From the NCBI GenBank assembly GCA_964393815.1, contig CAYMUP010000015.1, positions 1-20,684 of the forward strand: a stretch of 20,684 bases of DNA, read 5' to 3'. Of this stretch, positions 1 to 6,779 are shown in pieces. Each line of letters opens with the position of its first letter. Within the stretch, counting starts at the first letter, position 1. Both the position numbers and the translations under genes were made by a program. The notes below the pieces were generated by a model. That model saw only the letters and a list, made by a program, of their open reading frames with translations. It was not told the DNA's origin and did not search any database. This stretch comes from JAGXIT01 sp964393815 (GTDB taxonomy: Bacteria > Patescibacteriota > Saccharimonadia > Saccharimonadales > UBA4665).

Positions 1-1032
1 AGAGAGATTAACAACGTAAGGCCTGAGTGTCCTACTTCGGGGTATCCTGTGCGGCCCCGATATAAACGTGTTTTGATCATTTGTTTCGTACCACACATGC
101 TCTGCGGTGCGTGCGTAGTCTATCGGGTGAAACTCGTTAGTGCCATTTGAGAAACGATATTTATCAGCGAGCGATATAAGCTCCAAAATGGTTTTCTGGT
201 TCACATCGCCCCAGTGCTCAGTCGCATGTCTGACCGAAAGCTGGTAGAGCAGTCGTGCGGCATCACGGTCATTGAACGCCATGCGCTCTTCCGTTTGGCC
301 GCTCTTTGCACCAACCTCCACACGTATAATAGCCTTCACCGCGTCAATGATGTCGCTATGCCTTGTTAGATACAAACCCTCTATCAGTGTAAAAGGTGTA
401 CGGTCAGCATTTTGGTCTGGTCGTGGACATTCGGCTATATCATACCGCCGAGGGGTATTGGGATTAGCTAGGTCAAATAGGTTCGTTGACGAGCCAGCGA
501 GACGGCCATCCATATCGATAACGCCACTCCGCACCAATGCATCGTGCAATCCAGAGCGTTGCGCATAGTCCACAATGTCATCGTCCCGCGTGCTTTCTGT
601 CTCATAGTCGCCCTCTAGGTGGTCGCCGAGGCGGTGTGAGTCGACAGTAACATTTATATCACTCATCATTACTTGCGCAACCTGTTCCAGCGTACCATTC
701 AGTTTGGCGATAATAATCGCACTTTCCACGAGCGTGGTTAGCCTGTCCATGCGCCCTGCACCATCGCGAAATTCAAATCGTTCAGGAAGACTTAGCTGTC
801 TTGTGTCCAAGTGGTGAAACTGGTGTCGCACGATGGTATCTACGAAAGTTGCTGCGCGCGGATCGGCAAAAACTTCGTCGACATAAATTTTTGTGGCTTG
901 CAATACGCTATGCAGCCCCAGTCTCCCGCCCGAGACGAAAAAACTTGCCTCGGGATACTGCTCAAACATTAGCCGTGGACCAATGGTTGGCACTGTATAG
1001 GTCCCATCCGCTAACTCCAAACGCTCACTCAT
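1..1032 (-). CDS. Degenerate HD-domain-like protein, 3' end cut by window edge
   Basis: An open frame of 344 codons runs from an ATG at 1032 to the window edge with no stop, so the C-terminus is missing. Codons look normal and nothing on the other strand competes. Residues 121-134 (VMMSDINVTVDSHR) line up by eye with the HDIGHxPFSH motif of dGTPase/SAMHD1-type HD phosphohydrolases. Where the family has the metal-binding His-Asp pair, this protein has Ser124-Asp125, and the upstream TRFEHS-type segment reads GRMDRLTT, without its His. I therefore infer an HD fold that has probably lost metal-dependent hydrolysis and may act as a binding or regulatory protein. Function is unknown. A -10 (TGC-TACGAT, 1039-1044) ends 6 nt before the ATG and no Shine-Dalgarno is visible, suggesting a leaderless mRNA. 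The gene is solid; the family call is tentative. Confidence 0.7.
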   Translation of the reverse strand, partial: MSERLELADGTYTVPTIGPRLMFEQYPEASFFVSGGRLGLHSVLQATKIYVDEVFADPRAATFVDTIVRHQFHHLDTRQLSLPERFEFRDGAGRMDRLTTLVESAIIIAKLNGTLEQVAQVMMSDINVTVDSHRLGDHLEGDYETESTRDDDIVDYAQRSGLHDALVRSGVIDMDGRLAGSSTNLFDLANPNTPRRYDIAECPRPDQNADRTPFTLIEGLYLTRHSDIIDAVKAIIRVEVGAKSGQTEERMAFNDRDAARLLYQLSVRHATEHWGDVNQKTILELISLADKYRFSNGTNEFHPIDYARTAEHVWYETNDQNTFISGPHRIPRSRTLRPYVVNLS

Positions 1033-1113
1033 ACCAAAATCGTAGCATACTACCCAGCAAGCACCTGTTGTCAAATTTTTATTTCGTCAGCAGTTGATTT
1101 CCCGCAACAAGCG

Positions 1114-1119
1114 TATACT
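1114..1119 (+). promoter_or_regulatory. -10 element of the ddl remnant
   Basis: TATACT followed by AGATATGT and then ATG at 1128. The stretch TATACTAGA is identical to the -10 region of the intact ddl on the other strand (2533-2541). No convincing -35 was seen at 17 nt. The promoter appears preserved although the gene is broken. Confidence 0.45.
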
Positions 1120-1127
1120 AGATATGT

Positions 1128-1346
1128 ATGACGAAAGTATCGGTAGTATGTGGTGGCGACTCTAAAGAACGTGCAGTTTCGCTTAGGTCTGGCATCGCCG
1201 TTACAGAAGCGCTTCGGGCGATCGGCTATCAATTTGAGGTGACAGATAGTACTGCTCCAGATGAGGTTCTCTGCCGCTGTGATGTTGTTTTCCCGGTTTT
1301 GCACGGTGTTGGCGGCGAAGAGTGACGGCTCTAGGCCATCGAAAGA
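1128..1346 (+). pseudogene. N-terminal remnant of a D-alanine-D-alanine ligase
   Basis: The 65-codon frame has the hallmarks of a Ddl N-terminal domain: VSVVCGGDSKERAVSLRSG near the start and DVVFPVLHGVGGEE at the end, where intact Ddls continue GEDGxLQGLLE. It stops at TGA (1323-1325), but the same frame then reads RL, TAG (1332-1334), AIER. That matches the expected continuation if the TGA replaces a Gly codon and the TAG a Gln codon. Homology fades after about 1346 and the ATP-grasp and catalytic domains are absent. The remnant converges on the intact ddl, whose stop lies 8 bp away. It is less like that ddl (IFGGRSTEHDISI) than like DdlB-type proteins, so I infer a decayed second ligase rather than a recent tandem copy. 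Expression of the 65-aa peptide is possible but it could not be a ligase. Confidence 0.8.
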
Positions 1347-1353
1347 GATCTGT

Positions 1354-2529
1354 CTAGAACTGTTGCAAGAAACTGCTTGAGAAAGTGCGAGTGAGGTCTT
1401 TCTCCTGAGCATACCGTTCTTCGGCTAGTCCAATCAATTTCTCGACTAGTTCCACCCCAGAAACCCCGGCTTGCCGCCAGTTGTGTGCGTACAAACTTCC
1501 GGGCATTGGGTTGACTTCGTTGAAGAAAACTTCCTTGCTTTTGCTATCAATCAGCATATCGACTCGGGCTATCCCGCTACATCCGATTGCTTGGTACACG
1601 TCTAGGCCAACCTTTTCAGCTCTTTCGTATACATCCTCTGGAATGTCGGCAGGAAGCTTGCTATACCCTTGAACGCCGACAGATTTGCTGCCAGATTTGC
1701 CGACTGTTTTACCACCTTTTTCGCCCCCATTCATATACTTTGTGTCGAAGTTGAAAAAGTCTTCTGCTGAGGCTAGTGGCTGCTCTAAAAAAGCCGGTCG
1801 GAAGACCTCGTTCCCCATAATCGGCAAGGTCACCTCTATTAGATTTTGCACACCCTGCTCTATGATAATCTTATCATCGTAGTGCGCTGCAACCTCGAGA
1901 GCATTTCGTAGTTCAAGCTCATTAGTCGCTCGCGTAATGCCAATACTCGATCCGAGGTGAGCTGGCTTCACAAAAATTGGCCACTGCAATTTTTTCATGG
2001 CATGCTTAACCACTGCTTCAGTTTTTTCGGTAGTGTCAGCGGCTGTGCACCAGATCCACGGTGTCGAGGGTATGTGCTCGGCGGTGGTAACTTGTTTGGC
2101 AAGCACCTTATCCATAGCAATTACGCTGGCTGCAAGATTGCAACCCACATAAGGTACGTTCGCCATATTAAGCAGTCCCATTAAACTACCGTCTTCACCA
2201 TATGTTCCGTGCAGCGCCGGGAAAACAACGTCTACTGTCACTTCTTGTTGACGTACCCGTCCCGGAAGCACAAGTTTTAGGCCATTTGCTGGTTTAACTC
2301 CTATTGATTTCATCTGGGATATATTTCGTTCAAGCTGCTTTGATTGAAAGAAACTGATGTGTTTGAACTTTTGGTCGCAGTACCATGATCCCTGCCGCGA
2401 AATATACACTGGCAAGACTCGATACTTCTTGCTTAGTTCCAGCGGTCGGATGATACTCGAGAGTGCTGTAATAATCGATATATCGTGCTCGGTTGAACGA
2501 CCACCAAAAATAACTGCTACTGTCTTCAT
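1354..2529 (-). CDS. ddl: D-alanine-D-alanine ligase
   Basis: This cytoplasmic ATP-grasp enzyme joins two D-alanines to make the dipeptide that MurF adds to the peptidoglycan precursor. The 391-aa protein opens with VAVIFGGRSTEHDIS, has DVVFPALHGTYGEDG at residues 100-114, the ATP-grasp segment IFVKPAHLGSSIG at 185-197, and the metal and substrate loop FFNEVNPMPGS at 335-345. The omega-loop Lys-Tyr pair (K264-Y265, equivalent to E. coli DdlB K215-Y216) is kept, which by family knowledge favours D-Ala over D-lactate as acceptor. A Gly/Lys/Ser-rich stretch at about 267-290 lengthens that loop; similar insertions occur in some Gram-positive Ddls. It is the last gene of the murF cluster, starting 17 nt after the previous stop, and has its own TATACT box 6 nt before the ATG. 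Confidence 0.93.
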   Translation of the reverse strand: MKTVAVIFGGRSTEHDISIITALSSIIRPLELSKKYRVLPVYISRQGSWYCDQKFKHISFFQSKQLERNISQMKSIGVKPANGLKLVLPGRVRQQEVTVDVVFPALHGTYGEDGSLMGLLNMANVPYVGCNLAASVIAMDKVLAKQVTTAEHIPSTPWIWCTAADTTEKTEAVVKHAMKKLQWPIFVKPAHLGSSIGITRATNELELRNALEVAAHYDDKIIIEQGVQNLIEVTLPIMGNEVFRPAFLEQPLASAEDFFNFDTKYMNGGEKGGKTVGKSGSKSVGVQGYSKLPADIPEDVYERAEKVGLDVYQAIGCSGIARVDMLIDSKSKEVFFNEVNPMPGSLYAHNWRQAGVSGVELVEKLIGLAEERYAQEKDLTRTFSSSFLQQF

Positions 2530-2535
2530 GAGTCT

Positions 2536-2541
2536 AGTATA
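2536..2541 (-). promoter_or_regulatory. -10 element of ddl, 6 nt from ATG
   Basis: TATACT (minus strand) lies in the 17-nt gap between the second MurF-like gene and ddl, followed by AGACTC and the ATG at 2529. The spacing would put the transcript start at or beside the A of ATG. No Shine-Dalgarno is present. Confidence 0.55.
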
Positions 2542-2546
2542 CCTCG

Positions 2547-3989
2547 TTAATGATAGTTGTCCGTCCAGTCGTTTTGCATAAGTACCACGTCACCAGCGCG
2601 TACAATTTGGTCTAGATTTTGATAAAACTGCAGCGGCTCTGGTTCAAATGTCACTTTACCTTCGTAGCGCAAGTAACTAAGCTGGCTAGCAATAATGTCG
2701 GTGGCCGAGTTTTGCATAAGGATAACCCAGTCAGGCTGCACTTCTGAAATCTTCTCGGCAATCTTTATGTGCACATTGTCAGTTTCCTCCCCTTGATCAA
2801 CGAGGCCTGGCGTGACATATAGAGTACGCTTAGCTTTGATTTCGTCGAGGAAAGAAAGGCCTGCCAGTATGCCCTCTAAGTTTCCATTATATGTGTCATC
2901 AACTATTGTCGCACCGCTAAGCATATATGGCTGCATACGATGCTGATGCGGGAAAAATGCTGATAGTGCTTTCTGCACGGACGCAGCCGATACGCCAAGC
3001 TGCAGCGCAAACGCTGCCGCAAATCCCAGCGGACCTACTTGGTGGCGTCCGAGCAAAGGACTCGAAATTTCAAACGTACGACTTGAGTCAGAAAACTTAA
3101 ACGACGTGCACTGCACAGACACTTGAATCTCTCGATTATCCCACTCTTGGCCGCCCTTTGATGTATACTTCATTGCTTGTGCGGGCGCAAATTGGAGTAA
3201 CTGTTGCGAGTCACCGTTTATGAATAAATTATCTCTGGAGACAAACTCGTTTAGTGACAGCAGATCTTTCGCAAGCACATCGACTGACTTGTATTGGTCT
3301 AGGTGGTTTGGCGCCAAACCAGTAATAATGGCACATTCGGGCCGTAAGGCTTCGGCAAACATGCGTACATCACCTGGTTTGCCTTCACCCAGCTCAAACA
3401 GCAAAAACTCTTCGTTGCCACTCAGCGTTCGAATAAACTGAGCGTGCGCAGAAGGCGTATTGCCGTTACCAATTGTTGCCGCTACCTTTTTCTCAGTTCC
3501 CAAAGTGGCCAGCAACAGTTCCTTCATGCTCGTTTTACCATAGCTACCAGCTATAACAATGACTTTTCCCTTATATGATTGTAGGTATTCTCGGCAAAAT
3601 GCTAGCTGCAAACGTTCAGCTCGCGGCCTATAGAGCAGCTCCGCCGTAGCTAACACAATACAGTAGACCCCCAGCACCACAAGCGGCATCATCAACAGAC
3701 CCATCAAAGCCTTTCCAATGCTCTGGATTAGAGTTTCTCCGGCATATGCCCACCACATTGTAAACACTGGCCAAACGGTCATCACCCCATAGCCTAGAAC
3801 CAAGAGAGCTTTGGCTTTCGTGGTTACGACCAAGTTCTGCCGTTTCATGACAGAGGTTACTGGTTGACCCTTTTGAGCCAGGGCGTACATCCACGTCCTA
3901 AATGCAGGCAGCCTGTACTCTACTTGCTGCAACATATACACAACATAGATGGGAAATTTCGGGTGTAAAAACGAAAAAATGTACCGCAC
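2547..3989 (-). CDS. Membrane-anchored Mur ligase family protein (MurF-like paralogue)
   Basis: A 480-aa Mur ligase homologue. Residues 52-118 are strongly hydrophobic (two likely membrane segments), followed by the ATP P-loop GSYGKTS at 148-154, the GNGNTPSA segment, a central GLAPNHLDQYKS region and the ligase C-domain signature IVDDTYNGN. MurF proper joins D-Ala-D-Ala to UDP-MurNAc-tripeptide. This paralogue shares the architecture of the 545-aa murF upstream but ends differently (LYVTPGLVDQGEE where MurF has a LGxMxELG segment), so it may use a different substrate or do a related step. The start is GTG at 3989, forming TAGTG with the stop of the hydrolase gene, which implies coupled translation. 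The fold and ATP site are clear; the exact substrate is inferred only from its neighbours murF and ddl. Confidence 0.85.
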   Translation of the reverse strand: MRYIFSFLHPKFPIYVVYMLQQVEYRLPAFRTWMYALAQKGQPVTSVMKRQNLVVTTKAKALLVLGYGVMTVWPVFTMWWAYAGETLIQSIGKALMGLLMMPLVVLGVYCIVLATAELLYRPRAERLQLAFCREYLQSYKGKVIVIAGSYGKTSMKELLLATLGTEKKVAATIGNGNTPSAHAQFIRTLSGNEEFLLFELGEGKPGDVRMFAEALRPECAIITGLAPNHLDQYKSVDVLAKDLLSLNEFVSRDNLFINGDSQQLLQFAPAQAMKYTSKGGQEWDNREIQVSVQCTSFKFSDSSRTFEISSPLLGRHQVGPLGFAAAFALQLGVSAASVQKALSAFFPHQHRMQPYMLSGATIVDDTYNGNLEGILAGLSFLDEIKAKRTLYVTPGLVDQGEETDNVHIKIAEKISEVQPDWVILMQNSATDIIASQLSYLRYEGKVTFEPEPLQFYQNLDQIVRAGDVVLMQNDWTDNYH

Positions 3990-4717
3990 TACAGATGGTC
4001 TTTCATGTGTTCTGCTATTGTTGGTGCGGCTTTTTGATGCAGCCAGTGATCGGCACCTTTTAGCTCGATATACTTGGAACGGGGAATAGCCTGATGAAAT
4101 AGTTTTCCATACGCTGGAGGTGTCGCCAAGTCGATCTCACCATATATAAGTAGCGTAGGCTGTGTAACATGCCGAGCGACATCTATGACATCGGTCGCAA
4201 GCATTGCCGCAAGTACCTTTTTCAGCGCAGGGCTCAGAGTTACATCATAGTCTGACCCTAAGCGGTTGTATATGGATTGTTTCACCTGGGATGGAAAAAC
4301 CTTCCCTGTCACCTTCGCCCCGATATGTAAAATGTGTTTTTTTGTAGTCTTTTGGCGAACGCCTGCTGCAGCGATCAAAAACAACTGCTTTGGTTGTAGT
4401 ATTCCTGTGCCAGTCCCATATACAGCAATCTGACCACCCATAGAGTGCCCGACAAGTGAGTAATCCGTAATGCCGATCTTTTTCAGCACCGCAGCAACAT
4501 TTGTCGCATACTGTTCTGGCGTATTACAATGTACGTTTTCTGCACTAGCGCCGAAGTTTGGCAAGTCAAGGGCTACGCAACGAAATTTTGGCTTCAAAAG
4601 ATCTATCAACGGCCGCCACGTCGTTTTCTGGTCTCGCCATCCGTGCAAAAAAACTACAACTGGTCCAACGCCCTCCTCGGAATAGTCAATTGGTGCACCG
4701 TCAACAATCACTTGCAT
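3989..4717 (-). CDS. Alpha/beta-fold hydrolase
   Basis: A 242-aa single-domain alpha/beta hydrolase with no signal peptide or membrane segment. The sequence shows the oxyanion region VVFLHGWRDQ (about 21-30), the nucleophile elbow GHSMGG with Ser92, an acid at Asp196 (YGEIDLATP) and His224 (GADHWLH), so the catalytic triad is complete. The family includes esterases, C-C hydrolases and acyl-transfer enzymes, and the substrate cannot be read from sequence. It sits between two MurF-like ligases and overlaps the second by one base (TAGTG), so a link to wall-precursor metabolism is plausible but unproven. Its own TATACT box lies 6 nt before the ATG, inside the 15-nt gap after murF. Confidence 0.88.
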   Translation of the reverse strand: MQVIVDGAPIDYSEEGVGPVVVFLHGWRDQKTTWRPLIDLLKPKFRCVALDLPNFGASAENVHCNTPEQYATNVAAVLKKIGITDYSLVGHSMGGQIAVYGTGTGILQPKQLFLIAAAGVRQKTTKKHILHIGAKVTGKVFPSQVKQSIYNRLGSDYDVTLSPALKKVLAAMLATDVIDVARHVTQPTLLIYGEIDLATPPAYGKLFHQAIPRSKYIELKGADHWLHQKAAPTIAEHMKDHL

Positions 4718-4723
4718 AATACC

Positions 4724-4729
4724 AGTATA
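4724..4729 (-). promoter_or_regulatory. -10 element of the hydrolase gene, 6 nt from ATG
   Basis: TATACT, then GGTATT, then ATG (4717). It occupies nearly the whole intergenic gap after the murF stop codon (TAG, 4733-4735). There is no ribosome binding site between box and start, so leaderless transcription is the simplest reading. Confidence 0.55.
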
Positions 4730-4732
4730 CAG

Positions 4733-6370
4733 CTATCCCAGTGTTGAAAATTGTTTGGCTTTGGCGCGGAGCCAGGCTTTGTTTTGGCGTACAAGGTTAT
4801 GCGCATCGGCCGGATGAGCTAGCAGTAGTTTGACCGCTTCCTCGGCGTAGACGCCGTTTTGTGAACCTTTGGCTAGCACAACCGCGCCCGGTTCCAACAC
4901 ACGCCTTACGAAATTGCCCGCGTCGTAGGGACTCATATAGCTATGCACCACGCAACCCCGTGCCTTCGCAGCCGGTGCCAGCCAGCGTTTGGCATCAGCA
5001 CCAATCGTCACCACCATGTCTAGCTTGGCCGGGTCACAGTACTCGCCTACTTCCATATGTGCCTCGCGGGCGTACTCGCCTAGCTCATTCATACTGCCAA
5101 GTATCGCGATGCGCTGCGCGGTTTTTTCGTGGTACAGCGTGTCGAGCGCCGATTTGACAGCCACAGTAGTAGCGTTGTAGGCGTCGTCGATCAGGGTCGA
5201 ACCCTGCACGCCGTCAAGCACCTGCATGCGGCCCGCAAACGGCTTTAATCTCTTCAGTCCAGTAGCGATGTCTGTGTGGCTAAGCCCCAGCATGTCGGCC
5301 ACTGCCGTGGCGGCTAGTGCGTATTTAGCCCCGTGGTACCCCACATAGGCAATATGAGCACTCAGCTTGCCAGAGGGAATGTCTACCGTAATGGTCTGAC
5401 CGTGTAGGCTCTGCTTGCTGACATCGGCATAGTAGTTTTCGGCGACATTGGTAGTCATGCTGTAGACATCAAATGTCTTGCCGATTAGGTATTTGCCTGG
5501 GATGTCATCGGCGTTGACCAGTAGCCGTTTGCTATAGGCAAATACTTCGGTTTCTTCCTCGGCAACAGCATCTAGCGTGCCAAAGAACTCCATGTGCTCA
5601 GGCGTGATAGCCGTCAAGACGGTGATGTCAGGCTTGAGGTAGCTAAACTCACGCATAAGTCCCGGTTTGTCGGTACCAAGCTCTACTACAACAACATCGT
5701 AGGGGAATGACTGATAAATCAGAGCTTCATTTTCGCCGATCAGCCGCGCCCATGCAAAAAGATTGTATATGCTGGGCTGTGTTTGATTAAAAAACACCAG
5801 CGGTACTGTCAGGCGGTCGTTGTAGTTGCCCTCTTGGTGCAGCACACGGTATTTCTGACCGAGCAGATCGGCGACGGCGAGTTTGGTACTGGTTTTGCCC
5901 ACTGAACCACTCACTGCTACCAGATGAAACTTGTGTCGTCGCCTAAGCCGCCTCACCTGATTCTCGAGCACCCGTCCAAGCAGGCCACGAGCAATCTTTT
6001 TGGGATGCGCCAGATAATAAAGCCCGCGAGTCAGAAAACCGCCCAGCGCTACCAAGTGTGCTGTCACTAGTGGGTATGAAGCAAGCAGTGCAAGCGCAAA
6101 AGGCACATAGCCCCGCCCCTCATGGTGGGTCCACTGTATCAGCAGCCACACGGCACTTACAATCATTGAGGCCGAAACCATCAAAAGCAGGACTACAGCC
6201 GAATTTTCAGTAGCGGTCAGCTTGCCACGCACTTGGTAGCCAAGTGTTTGCCAAAACCATTTTATGTACGGAATGGGACGATATTCGTGATAGCGAAAGG
6301 CGAGCACTGCATCTCGCGGAAATCCCCAAGAGTAGAGCGTCACTAGTGAACGAAAAAATTCTTTTAGCAT
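4733..6370 (-). CDS. murF: UDP-N-acetylmuramoyl-tripeptide-D-alanyl-D-alanine ligase with N-terminal membrane anchor
   Basis: MurF adds the D-Ala-D-Ala made by Ddl to UDP-MurNAc-tripeptide. The 545-aa protein has about 50 polar residues, two hydrophobic segments at about 58-80 and 90-113, a basic stretch (RRLRRRHK), the P-loop GSVGKTST at 155-162, EGNYND, the central TAITPEHMEFFG region and the C-terminal signatures LIDDAYNATTVAV and ILGSMNELGEY. Classical MurF has no membrane segments and is about 450 aa, so the N-terminus is a tether that places the ligase at the membrane. The frame stays open upstream to 6568, but that extension runs through two terminator hairpins and a tRNA-derived repeat. 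The ATG at 6370 is preceded by TATAAT with 7 nt spacing and gives a sensible protein, so I chose it. It heads the wall cluster. Confidence 0.88.
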   Translation of the reverse strand: MLKEFFRSLVTLYSWGFPRDAVLAFRYHEYRPIPYIKWFWQTLGYQVRGKLTATENSAVVLLLMVSASMIVSAVWLLIQWTHHEGRGYVPFALALLASYPLVTAHLVALGGFLTRGLYYLAHPKKIARGLLGRVLENQVRRLRRRHKFHLVAVSGSVGKTSTKLAVADLLGQKYRVLHQEGNYNDRLTVPLVFFNQTQPSIYNLFAWARLIGENEALIYQSFPYDVVVVELGTDKPGLMREFSYLKPDITVLTAITPEHMEFFGTLDAVAEEETEVFAYSKRLLVNADDIPGKYLIGKTFDVYSMTTNVAENYYADVSKQSLHGQTITVDIPSGKLSAHIAYVGYHGAKYALAATAVADMLGLSHTDIATGLKRLKPFAGRMQVLDGVQGSTLIDDAYNATTVAVKSALDTLYHEKTAQRIAILGSMNELGEYAREAHMEVGEYCDPAKLDMVVTIGADAKRWLAPAAKARGCVVHSYMSPYDAGNFVRRVLEPGAVVLAKGSQNGVYAEEAVKLLLAHPADAHNLVRQNKAWLRAKAKQFSTLG

Positions 6371-6377
6371 AAGAGAA

Positions 6378-6383
6378 ATTATA
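6378..6383 (-). promoter_or_regulatory. -10 element of murF, 7 nt from ATG
   Basis: Perfect TATAAT on the minus strand, then TTCTCTT and ATG (6370). It supports the short murF start and another leaderless transcript. Confidence 0.6.
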
Positions 6384-6411
6384 GCGATGTTTCTACGCAA
6401 GGGCAAAATAC

Positions 6412-6443
6412 AAAGAGCCCCAGCCTTTCGGCTAGGACTCTTT
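6412..6443 (-). terminator. Terminator hairpin, second copy
   Basis: Minus strand: AAAGAGTCCTAGCC, loop GAAA, GGCTGGGGCTCTTT, a 14-bp stem with two G-U pairs. It differs from the copy after tRNA-Ala at a few right-arm bases, yet every pair is retained through G-U or G-C. It lies just upstream of the murF promoter and would insulate it from transcription coming from the tRNA. Confidence 0.7.
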
Positions 6444-6464
6444 ACCTGGTGGAGATAGAGGGAC
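6416..6464. repeat. 49-bp direct repeat, copy B: tRNA-Ala 3' end plus terminator
   Basis: 47 of 49 bases match 6571-6619, by direct alignment. It includes the last 18 nt of the tRNA gene (TCCCTCTATCTCCACCA on the minus strand) and most of the terminator stem. No 5' tRNA part accompanies it. Confidence 0.9.
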
Positions 6465-6570
6465 ATCGCTTTTCGCGGCCGTTTCGGCCGCGTCGCTCCT
6501 TCGCTCATCTTCGATTCGCTACGCCAAACCCTAACGAGGGTCTTCGCCCTCACAATCTCACCAAACAAAA
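6465..6570. other. 106-bp segment between the repeats, hairpin-rich
   Basis: It contains a perfect 8-bp-arm palindrome (CGCGGCCG-TTT-CGGCCGCG, 6474-6492) and a smaller hairpin GAGGG-TCTTCG-CCCTC at about 6536-6551. It is bounded by terminators on both sides and has no convincing gene. It could be a short structured RNA or the scar of a lost insertion. Confidence 0.5.
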
Positions 6571-6598
6571 AGCCCTAGCCTTTCGGCTAGGACTCTTT
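6567..6598 (-). terminator. Rho-independent terminator of tRNA-Ala
   Basis: Directly after the tRNA on the minus strand: AAAGAGTCCTAGCC, GAAA tetraloop, GGCTAGGGCTTTTT, 14 pairs, ending in a T tract and TTTG. Confidence 0.85.
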
Positions 6599-6619
6599 GC
6601 CTGGTGGAGATAGAGGGAC
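6571..6619. repeat. 49-bp direct repeat, copy A, within the tRNA-Ala 3' end and terminator
   Basis: Partner of 6416-6464, offset 155 bp, with two mismatches. This copy is part of the intact tRNA gene. Confidence 0.9.
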
Positions 6620-6678
6620 TCAAACCCTCGACCTCAGCGCTGCCAGCGCTGCGCTCTAATCAACTGAGCTATATCCCC
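6602..6678 (-). tRNA. tRNA-Ala (GGC anticodon)
   Basis: A 77-nt cloverleaf with encoded CCA. The acceptor GGGGATA pairs with TATCTCC and includes the G3-U70 wobble that defines alanine tRNAs. The anticodon stem CAGCG/CGCTG carries the loop CTGGCAG (anticodon GGC). The T stem is GAGGG/CCCTC with loop TTTGAGT. The D arm is GCTC-AGTTGATTA-GAGC. Two normally invariant bases are changed together: G19 is A (AGTTGATTA instead of AGTTGGTTA) and C56 is T (TTTGAGT instead of TTCGAGT), so the tertiary G19-C56 pair becomes A19-U56. Upstream, TGGATA and TACACT 17 nt apart form a plausible promoter (-10 at about 6696-6701). It reads GCC and, by wobble, GCU codons. Confidence 0.95.
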
Positions 6679-6734
6679 GTAGCTAACTGAGAGCTAGTGT
6701 AGCTCATGCGACGAATTTTATCCAGATACGAAAT

Positions 6735-6762
6735 AAAAGCCCTGAGCGTTCCCAGGGCTTTT
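6735..6762 (-). terminator. Terminator of the 55-aa gene
   Basis: Minus strand AAAAGCCCTG, 8-nt loop, CAGGGCTTTT, a perfect 10-bp stem ending in T residues. It lies about 18 nt after the stop of the small gene and upstream of the tRNA promoter, and the symmetric A/T flanks could let it work both ways. Confidence 0.8.
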
Positions 6763-6779
6763 ACCTTTTGCTAGCCTAC

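Noticed and set aside
1323..1325. TGA at a Gly position in the ddl remnant, as in lineages that read UGA as glycine
   Set aside because: A TAG follows three codons later in the same frame, the rest of the gene is missing, and TGA ends rsmA here. Decay explains it better than recoding.
6371..6568. N-terminal extension of murF to an upstream ATG at 6568
   Set aside because: It would run through two terminator hairpins and the tRNA-derived repeat; the ATG at 6370 has a perfect -10 box 7 nt upstream.
6416..6619. Genomic island flanked by attL/attR
   Set aside because: The interval is only 106 bp and contains no integrase or cargo; at most it is a scar.
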